NCBI GenBank assembly: GCA_002409405.1
Contig: DHNG01000026.1
Location: 2,952-14,741 of the forward strand
Origin: Flavobacteriales bacterium UBA5422
GTDB taxonomy: Bacteria; Bacteroidota; Bacteroidia; Flavobacteriales_D; Crocinitomicaceae
DNA length: 11,790 nt
Direction of reading: 5' to 3'
The notes under the pieces: model-generated
Databases searched by the model: none
Told to the model about the DNA's origin: nothing
Seen by the model: the letters and a program-made list of their open reading frames with translations, nothing else
Shown here: one piece after another, positions 6,333-11,790 of the stretch
Layout of the letters: each line of letters opens with the position of its first letter
How positions within the stretch are numbered: the stretch's first letter is position 1
Program-made: the position numbers and the translations under genes

Positions 6333-7664
6333 ATGAAGAACACACTCCTTATCCTTGGAACTGTTGCATTATCAATGAGTGCAATAGGCCAGAATGTAAT
6401 GACACAGCGATGTGCAACGGTAGAATACATGAACTACCGGGAATCCAAGCAACCCGGGTACATTCAATCCACGGTTGATGTATTCAACACTGCGAAGGCT
6501 TCTAAAAATGGAAACATCGCCAAATCGGATGAAATGTATACAATTCCTGTTGTTGTACACGTTGTATACAATTCCGCGAATCAAAACCTGCACGATTCGG
6601 TGATTCATGACCAGATTCGCATCTTAAATGAAGATTTTAACCGGCTAAATGCGGATTCTGTTAATATGCGAGCTGTTTTTCAGCCGTATGTCGGCTCAGG
6701 AAACGTTCAGTTCAAACTGGCTGAATCTGATCCGAATGGAAATCCTACTTCCGGAATTACCCGAACACAGACAACAGTCGGATCATTTATGGATGCAATG
6801 GGGTTCTTCACAGGAGATATGTCGTCAATGGAGAGAGTAAAATCCACTGCTGATGGTGGAATTAATCCATGGAATCAGTCGCGTTACCTGAATATCTGGA
6901 TTTGCAACATGGCTGTTAGTTTTGGTGGAAGTGAAATTCCTATGTTGATGGGATATGCCACACCTCCGGACGGACTTTCGAACTGGCCTGCAGGATCTGT
7001 ACAAGGACTCAGTGACGGTGTGGTGATTCAGTTTCAGGCATTTGGAAGCAACAACCCGAATCCACTAAATGTACAAGGACAATCGTTTGTTGTAAAAGGA
7101 AGAACAGTCACTCATGAAGTTGGTCATTACCTGGGGCTTCGCCACATATGGGGAGACGGAGATTGTACACAGGATGACGGAATTTCCGATACGCCAAATG
7201 CCGATGCACAATCTGATCAGGATTGCAACACAACAAAAAACACATGTGTTGATAACATTGGTGGAGCAGATTTGCCGGATATGGTTGAAAACTACATGGA
7301 TTATTCTGCTGAAGATTGCCAGAATTCATTTACCGTCCAACAAATGGATTTGATTCGTGCCGTACTCGAAAACGAACGCTATGACCTCATTCATGAGAAC
7401 AATGCTTTGGGTCTTTTGGACAAGGAAGTATTTGCAGTAACATTGCACCCCAACCCGGCAAATTCAAGCGTTACCTTAAAAAGTGACAAAGCGGTTGAAG
7501 GAGTCATTTTAATTACAGATATCAACGGAAAAGTTGTGCAAAAGGCAACTTCCAACAGTTTGGAAACAACAATTGATATAAGTAATCTGCAAAACGGTAT
7601 TTATCAGGTAGCTTTAGAAAGCAATTCGACTGTTAAAACAGTGATGAAATTGGTTAAAATCTAA
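6333..7664 (+). CDS. M43-type (pappalysin-like) zinc metalloprotease with T9SS sorting domain
   Basis: Secreted metalloprotease of 443 residues. It starts with a signal peptide (about 1-19, before Gln20) and a pro-region-like stretch to about 65. The metzincin catalytic domain follows (about 68-345): a zinc site HEVGHYLGLRH with His261, Glu262, His265 and His271, and a Met-turn at Met322 in ENYMDYS. Cys-rich segments between them (GDGDC, DQDC, NTC, EDC) are typical of M43B enzymes such as ulilysin, which cleave proteins and are often calcium-dependent. A T9SS type A sorting domain (about 365-443, HPNPANSS to MKLVKI) should send it across the outer membrane. All catalytic residues are present. 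It follows the C1 peptidase gene by 68 bases without a recognisable promoter, and ends at a strong terminator. Confidence 0.92.
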   Translation: MKNTLLILGTVALSMSAIGQNVMTQRCATVEYMNYRESKQPGYIQSTVDVFNTAKASKNGNIAKSDEMYTIPVVVHVVYNSANQNLHDSVIHDQIRILNEDFNRLNADSVNMRAVFQPYVGSGNVQFKLAESDPNGNPTSGITRTQTTVGSFMDAMGFFTGDMSSMERVKSTADGGINPWNQSRYLNIWICNMAVSFGGSEIPMLMGYATPPDGLSNWPAGSVQGLSDGVVIQFQAFGSNNPNPLNVQGQSFVVKGRTVTHEVGHYLGLRHIWGDGDCTQDDGISDTPNADAQSDQDCNTTKNTCVDNIGGADLPDMVENYMDYSAEDCQNSFTVQQMDLIRAVLENERYDLIHENNALGLLDKEVFAVTLHPNPANSSVTLKSDKAVEGVILITDINGKVVQKATSNSLETTIDISNLQNGIYQVALESNSTVKTVMKLVKI

Positions 7665-7701
7665 CCTCTTCTTGATTGACCGATATATATAAACATTAGA
7701 G

Positions 7702-7728
7702 AGGGCGGAAAAATATTCCGCCCTTTTT
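7702..7728 (+). terminator. Rho-independent terminator after the M43 protease gene
   Basis: A perfect 9-bp stem, AGGGCGGAA (7702-7710) with TTCCGCCCT (7716-7724), with loop AAATA and a T-run (7724-7728). It lies between convergent genes; the minus strand lacks a T-run, so it works mainly for the plus strand. Confidence 0.9.
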
Positions 7729-7741
7729 ATGTCAGTCGTAT

Positions 7742-8437
7742 TCATTGAATAATTGCCATTATCTGTTCCATTCCTTTTGCTGCTCCTGTTTTAATCAACG
7801 TGAAGTGTTTTGGAACATTCAGTTCTTCTGCACTCGGGTCAATCAGGAAACATTGGCATTCAGGTGGTGTATAGTGAATCAAACCGGCTGCAGGATATAC
7901 ATTTAACGATGTTCCGATAACAATAAAAACGCCTGCTTTCTGAATAATGGTCCGTGCCGTTTCATAATTCGGAACTTCCTCCCCGAACCAAACCACATGA
8001 GGACGAAGAGGATAACCATCTTCGCAAAGATCTTTTGTTACATCCAAACTTCCATGAATCGGATAGTACTTTTCTTCCTGTTTGGGTCCGCTGCTCTTTG
8101 CCAGCATAATATTTCCATGCAGGTGGATTACCTGCTTACTTCCTGCCCGTTCGTGTAAATCATCAATATTCTGAGTAATCACTGTCAATTCATGATCCGA
8201 TTCCCACATTGCAATGGCAAGATGTGCTTCATTCGGGACCGATTCTCGGATATTTTCACGTCTCAAGTTATAAAAATGTTGTACTTTCTCCGGATTAGCT
8301 TTCCAAGCATCGGGAGTTGCAACTTCTTCTATTTTATAATTTTCCCAAAGTCCTCCAGTGTCTCTAAACGTAGCGATCCCGCTTTCTGCGCTGATTCCTG
8401 CTCCGCTGAAAACCACAATCCGTTGTCTGTTTTTCAT
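7742..8437 (-). CDS. cobB: Sir2-family NAD-dependent deacylase (sirtuin, CobB-like)
   Basis: Cytosolic protein of 231 residues that removes acyl groups from lysine side chains using NAD+, releasing nicotinamide and O-acyl-ADP-ribose. The NAD-binding motifs are complete: FSGAGISAESGI (10-21), TQNIDDLHERAGS (88-100) and GTSLNVYP (175-182). The catalytic His is His107 in HLHGN. Tyr56 and Arg59 in FYNLRR match the Tyr-x-x-Arg pair that lets class III sirtuins (SIRT5, E. coli CobB) take succinyl- and malonyl-lysine, so both deacetylase and desuccinylase activity are possible. The region between His107 and RPHVVWFGE (145-153) has one cysteine (Cys138) instead of the four that bind zinc, so the zinc site appears lost. 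It is a lone minus-strand gene, diverging from the T9SS/Omp28-like gene. The symbol reflects family, not proven orthology. Confidence 0.93.
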   Translation of the reverse strand: MKNRQRIVVFSGAGISAESGIATFRDTGGLWENYKIEEVATPDAWKANPEKVQHFYNLRRENIRESVPNEAHLAIAMWESDHELTVITQNIDDLHERAGSKQVIHLHGNIMLAKSSGPKQEEKYYPIHGSLDVTKDLCEDGYPLRPHVVWFGEEVPNYETARTIIQKAGVFIVIGTSLNVYPAAGLIHYTPPECQCFLIDPSAEELNVPKHFTLIKTGAAKGMEQIMAIIQ

Positions 8438-8479
8438 GTATTCTTAATAAATAGTAATCCAAAATTAACACCATTTTTA

Positions 8480-8487
8480 CAAATCTA
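8480..8487 (-). promoter_or_regulatory. Candidate -7 element for the sirtuin gene
   Basis: On the minus strand 8487-8480 reads TAGATTTG, a perfect TAnnTTTG, about 40 bases before the start codon. A second match, TAATTTTG (8467-8460), lies closer. Neither has a good TTTG at the right distance. The opposite gene at 8545 shows only weak matches in the same gap. Confidence 0.42.
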
Positions 8488-8544
8488 TTTTGTTATTGAT
8501 TTGTTAAAAAATCATTAATTTCAGGCTTATCAAATGTTAAAACT

Positions 8545-10434
8545 ATGAAAAAACAATTACTTATTCTCTCCTCGCTAGCAATAGCCGGAAACTCGTTCTC
8601 ACAAGTTTTGTTGAACGAAGCATTTGAATCAGGTCTTCCTGGAACCTGGTCCAAAACGACCCTTGCCACTGACGGTGGATGGAAAAATGGAGCTGCTGCT
8701 GCATTGTCAAGTGCTAACTATGCATTTAGTGCAACAAATGCCACTAAGTTTATGGGAACCAATGACGATGCCTGTAACTGTAACAAAAGTGCGGATCGTT
8801 TGGTTTCGCCTTCTATGGATTTTACAACCCCGGGAAGCTATAGACTGAGTACGGATATTTATTTCCAGAAAGGTACGTATCAGGGGAAAACAGAAATTGG
8901 TACCATTGAAATTTCAACAGACGGGGGTGGTACCTGGACAGTTCTTCGCAACCTGACAGCTGCTGCTGATTGGAGAACTGAATCTATTGATTTGTCTACT
9001 TATGCTGGTAACGGTGACGTAAAAATTTCCTTTTTATACAATGACGGAACCGGTTGGTTGTTTGGAATGGGAGTTGATAACGTATCTGTTTTCATTCCGC
9101 AACCGGATGATGCTAAATTAGTTTCGACAACATTGAATCGTTACTCATTGATCAATACGAATAACACCCTTTCTTTGAGCGTAAATAACAACGGGTCAAA
9201 TGCAATTACATCTTTGGAAGTTTCCTGGAATGATGGGACAGCTCATACAGCTACCATTCCGGTAAACATTGCTGCAGGAGCATCTGCAAATGTTAACCAT
9301 ACAGCTCCTGTAAATTATCCAACGGCAAATACGTACGACATTGACGTTGTGATCACACAAGTAAACGGAAATGCGGATCCTAATCCGAACGATAATACCG
9401 GAAGTACAATCATTACAACATTGTCCCAATCACCGGTTAAAAAAGTAATTATTGAAGAAGGTACCGGAACATGGTGTCAATGGTGTCCACGTGGTGCTGT
9501 TGCAATGGACTACATGGAAACAACATACCCTGACCGTTTCATCGGGATTGCTGTTCACAACGGAGACCCAATGACCGTTTCAGCATATGACAACGGTGCA
9601 AACTTTGGAGGATATCCTTCTGCAAATGTTGACAGATCAATGCTGGATGTCGGAGTTTCACAAGCTAGCTTTGTTTCCTATTACAATGCAAGAAAAGATT
9701 TAGTAGTACCTGTTGCGGTTGCTGGTACAGCTACTACATCCGGATCTGCTGTTACGATTGATGTAAATGCAACGTTCTATTCAAACTTCCCTACCGCTAA
9801 TTACAGATTAGGTGTAATTGTCGTAGAAGATGGAGTTACCGGAACAGGAAGCGGATACAATCAGGTAAACGCTTATGCCAATAACGCAAATGGTCCGATG
9901 GGTGGATATGAAAGTCTTCCGAACCCTGTTCCTGCTGCTCAGATGGTATACAACCACGTGGGAAGAGCATTGTTGGGTGGATACAGCGGACAATCAGGTT
10001 CTGTTCCTACATCCATTACGGACGGACAAGTAGTGAACTATTCATTTACGTATAACGTTCCGGCGACATCTAACATCAACAACATGCATGGAGTAGCTGT
10101 TGTAATTGACAATGCAACCGGAGAGATCATGAATGCGAATAAAATTAATTTCTCCGGAAATGGTTTAGGTGTTAAGGATGTTGAAACAATTGACATGATT
10201 GTTTTCCCGAATCCTGCTTCTGACAAATTAAATGTTGGATTCGAAGCAAAAGGAGGGAGCTATACGATTGAAATCACAGATCTTCAAGGAAGAATTGTTG
10301 TTTCTGAGTCGTTTACAAACTTATCCGGAGCACAATCTATCGAATTAAATACAAGTAATTTGAAAACAGGAAATTATTTGATCAGTGTTGCTCAGGAAGG
10401 AGCTTCATTTACAAAAATGATTTCTATCAAATAA
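8545..10434 (+). CDS. T9SS-secreted multidomain protein with Omp28-like thioredoxin-fold domain
   Basis: Protein of 629 residues. After a signal peptide (about 1-19, cleavage before Gln20) comes a jelly-roll domain of the MAM/choice-of-anchor J type (about 21-183, NEAFESGLPGTW to GVDNVSV). A CARDB-like beta-sandwich follows (about 188-293). Residues about 296-537 resemble the Omp28 family: a thioredoxin-like start VIIEEGTGTWCQWCPRG with Cys311 and Cys314, the IAVHNGDPM strand, and a likely cis-proline at Pro358 (GGYPSANVDR). A T9SS type A sorting domain (about 542-629, FPNPASD to MISIK) completes it. The CxxC pair could support disulfide chemistry outside the cell, but many Omp28-like proteins have no tested activity, so function is open. 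It is a single-gene unit with its own terminator. Confidence 0.88.
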   Translation: MKKQLLILSSLAIAGNSFSQVLLNEAFESGLPGTWSKTTLATDGGWKNGAAAALSSANYAFSATNATKFMGTNDDACNCNKSADRLVSPSMDFTTPGSYRLSTDIYFQKGTYQGKTEIGTIEISTDGGGTWTVLRNLTAAADWRTESIDLSTYAGNGDVKISFLYNDGTGWLFGMGVDNVSVFIPQPDDAKLVSTTLNRYSLINTNNTLSLSVNNNGSNAITSLEVSWNDGTAHTATIPVNIAAGASANVNHTAPVNYPTANTYDIDVVITQVNGNADPNPNDNTGSTIITTLSQSPVKKVIIEEGTGTWCQWCPRGAVAMDYMETTYPDRFIGIAVHNGDPMTVSAYDNGANFGGYPSANVDRSMLDVGVSQASFVSYYNARKDLVVPVAVAGTATTSGSAVTIDVNATFYSNFPTANYRLGVIVVEDGVTGTGSGYNQVNAYANNANGPMGGYESLPNPVPAAQMVYNHVGRALLGGYSGQSGSVPTSITDGQVVNYSFTYNVPATSNINNMHGVAVVIDNATGEIMNANKINFSGNGLGVKDVETIDMIVFPNPASDKLNVGFEAKGGSYTIEITDLQGRIVVSESFTNLSGAQSIELNTSNLKTGNYLISVAQEGASFTKMISIK

Positions 10435-10456
10435 AACAACACATTAAATTTTGCAA

Positions 10457-10493
10457 CAAGAGGCGGGTCAATAGGCTCGCCTCTTGCTTTTTT
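10457..10493 (+). terminator. Rho-independent terminator before ileS
   Basis: CAAGAGGCG (10457-10465) pairs with CGCCTCTTG (10478-10486), extended by a G-T and a G-C pair, with an 8-base loop and a T-run at 10488-10493. It lies 22 bases after the stop codon. Confidence 0.92.
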
Positions 10494-10517
10494 ACCTACT
10501 AAAAAACAATAAATGAT

Positions 10518-10525
10518 TATCTTTG
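10518..10525 (+). promoter_or_regulatory. Likely -7 element of the ileS promoter
   Basis: TATCTTTG is a perfect TAnnTTTG match, 26 bases before the ileS start. No TTG is seen at the usual -33 distance; that position is next to the terminator T-run. I see no T-box-like leader, as the gap after the terminator is only about 58 bases. Confidence 0.55.
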
Positions 10526-10551
10526 TAGCTTGAATTATTCCAATTAACTAA

Positions 10552-11790
10552 ATGAGCAAAAAATACCAGGAATACAAGGGGTTGAATTTGCCCAATGTGG
10601 CAAAAACCGTAATGGAAAAATGGGACACACAACAAGTGTTTGAACAATCTGTAACTTCACGTGAAGGGAAAAAACCATATGTTTTCTTTGAGGGACCTCC
10701 TTCTGCAAACGGACTACCGGGAATTCACCACGTAATGGCCCGCTCCATTAAGGATATTTTTTGCCGCTACCAAACGTTGAAAGGCTTTCAGGTAAAACGA
10801 AAAGCTGGTTGGGACACACATGGATTACCTGTCGAATTAGGTGTGGAAAAAGAATTGGGAATTACCAAAGAAGACATCGGAACAAAAATTTCGGTAGAAG
10901 ACTACAACACTGCCTGTAAAAACGCGGTAATGCGTTACACAGACATCTGGAATAACCTGACAAAAGAAATGGGATATTGGGTGGATATGGAACATCCGTA
11001 CATTACGTACGAACCCAAATACATGGAATCCGTTTGGTGGTTGTTAGGAGAATTATACAAGAAAAATTTACTGTACAAAGGATACACGATCCAGCCCTAT
11101 TCACCAAAAGCAGGAACAGGATTGTCTTCTCATGAGTTGAATCAACCAGGGTGTTACCGGGATGTAACAGATACAACCGTTGTTGCCCAATTTAGAGTGG
11201 TTGATGGAGCTGTTTCCCCGTTTGGAGGAGGAACATTTCCAAAAGACACGTATTTTCTTGCCTGGACGACAACACCATGGACCCTTTCTTCCAATACTGC
11301 CCTGACAGTAGGACCAAAAATCGAGTATGTCTTAATCAGGACTTTCAATCAATACACATTTCGCGAAATGCATGTAATTCTTGCGAAAAACCTGGTCAAT
11401 TATCAATTCGGAGGAAAGTATACCGTTGTTGAAACGGAAGAAGAATTAACGGCTTATTCAAAAGAAGACAAGAAAATTCCTTACCTCATCGTAGGTGAAT
11501 GTGTCGGAGCGGATTTGGTAGGAACGAAATACGAACAATTATTGCCGTATGCTTTACCCTATGAAAATGCGGAGCAAGCGTTCCGGGTAATTCCAGGGGA
11601 TTTTGTTACAACAGAAGACGGTACGGGAATCGTTCACACAGCGCCTACATTTGGCGCGGATGATGCAAAAGTTGCAGCAGATGCAGGTGTTCCTGGAATG
11701 TTGGTATTGGACGAACATGAAAAGGCCGTTCCATTAGTTGATTTGCAGGGAAGATTCCGCCCGGAAATGGGGGAATTTGCAGGAATGTAT
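10552..11790 (+). CDS. ileS: Isoleucyl-tRNA synthetase, N-terminal part (3' end outside window)
   Basis: Class I aminoacyl-tRNA synthetase that charges tRNA-Ile and hydrolyses mischarged valine. The frame is open from the ATG at 10552 to the window edge (413 codons, of an enzyme I expect to be around 1,100 residues). Visible landmarks are the first half of the Rossmann fold with FFEGPPSANGLPGIHH (45-60), the GWDTHGLPVE block (86-95), and QPYSPKAGTGLSSHE ahead of the CP1 editing domain. Editing motifs are WTTTPWTLSSNTAL (238-251) and GTGIVHTAPTFGADD (357-371). The HIGH signature reads Gly-Ile-His-His, with the first His replaced by Gly and the Gly by His; I recall this form in other Bacteroidetes IleS. 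The KMSKS loop lies beyond the window. It is expressed from its own promoter after a strong terminator. Confidence 0.96.
   Translation, partial: MSKKYQEYKGLNLPNVAKTVMEKWDTQQVFEQSVTSREGKKPYVFFEGPPSANGLPGIHHVMARSIKDIFCRYQTLKGFQVKRKAGWDTHGLPVELGVEKELGITKEDIGTKISVEDYNTACKNAVMRYTDIWNNLTKEMGYWVDMEHPYITYEPKYMESVWWLLGELYKKNLLYKGYTIQPYSPKAGTGLSSHELNQPGCYRDVTDTTVVAQFRVVDGAVSPFGGGTFPKDTYFLAWTTTPWTLSSNTALTVGPKIEYVLIRTFNQYTFREMHVILAKNLVNYQFGGKYTVVETEEELTAYSKEDKKIPYLIVGECVGADLVGTKYEQLLPYALPYENAEQAFRVIPGDFVTTEDGTGIVHTAPTFGADDAKVAADAGVPGMLVLDEHEKAVPLVDLQGRFRPEMGEFAGMY

Noticed and set aside
8192..8518. 108-codon plus-strand open frame opposite the sirtuin start
   Set aside because: It is the reverse of conserved sirtuin motifs and of the AT-rich gap, with no recognisable domain.
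1..11790. A hidden defence, biosynthetic or mobile system
   Set aside because: Every gene fits a known exported, barrel, protease, sirtuin or synthetase class. There are no integrases, transposases, nucleases, target-site repeats or clear composition breaks.

Overview
The window looks like ordinary chromosome from a member of the Bacteroidota, most likely a Flavobacteriales genome; a Crocinitomicaceae/Fluviicola-like host is only my guess. The evidence is four cargo proteins with type IX secretion (T9SS) type A C-terminal sorting domains, an SBBP-type beta-propeller, an Omp28-like protein, TAnnTTTG-type -7 promoter elements, A-rich start regions without Shine-Dalgarno sequences, and a Bacteroidetes-type isoleucyl-tRNA synthetase. 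I see no mobile element, phage gene, tRNA, rRNA or CRISPR array.

Layout. Positions 1-2483 hold two adjacent plus-strand genes for T9SS cargo proteins that share a duplicated C-terminal half; the first is cut by the window edge. Next come two tandem paralogous small outer-membrane beta-barrel genes (2565-3191 and 3253-3870), each with its own promoter-like sequence. They end at a bidirectional hairpin terminator facing a minus-strand lipoprotein gene (3914-4837). Then a secreted papain-fold (C1) peptidase (5053-6264) and a T9SS-targeted M43-type zinc metalloprotease (6333-7664) follow on the plus strand, closed by a strong terminator. A minus-strand sirtuin (7742-8437) diverges from a T9SS-targeted multidomain protein with a thioredoxin-like Omp28 domain (8545-10434). 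After another strong terminator, ileS starts at 10552 and runs off the window.

Function. Apart from the sirtuin and ileS, which are cytosolic housekeeping genes, every gene encodes an exported protein: cell-surface or secreted cargo (1-450, 456-2483, 6333-7664, 8545-10434), outer-membrane barrels, a lipoprotein and an exported peptidase. The two proteases could act together on extracytoplasmic protein, but that rests only on adjacency. I find no evidence of a defence island or other obviously new multi-gene system. The most interesting signals are the uniform Gln at the +1 position of all six complete signal peptidase I substrates, the tandem duplications, a sirtuin without its zinc cysteines, a nested hairpin over the stop codon of the C1 peptidase gene, and strong enrichment of CCGGAA.
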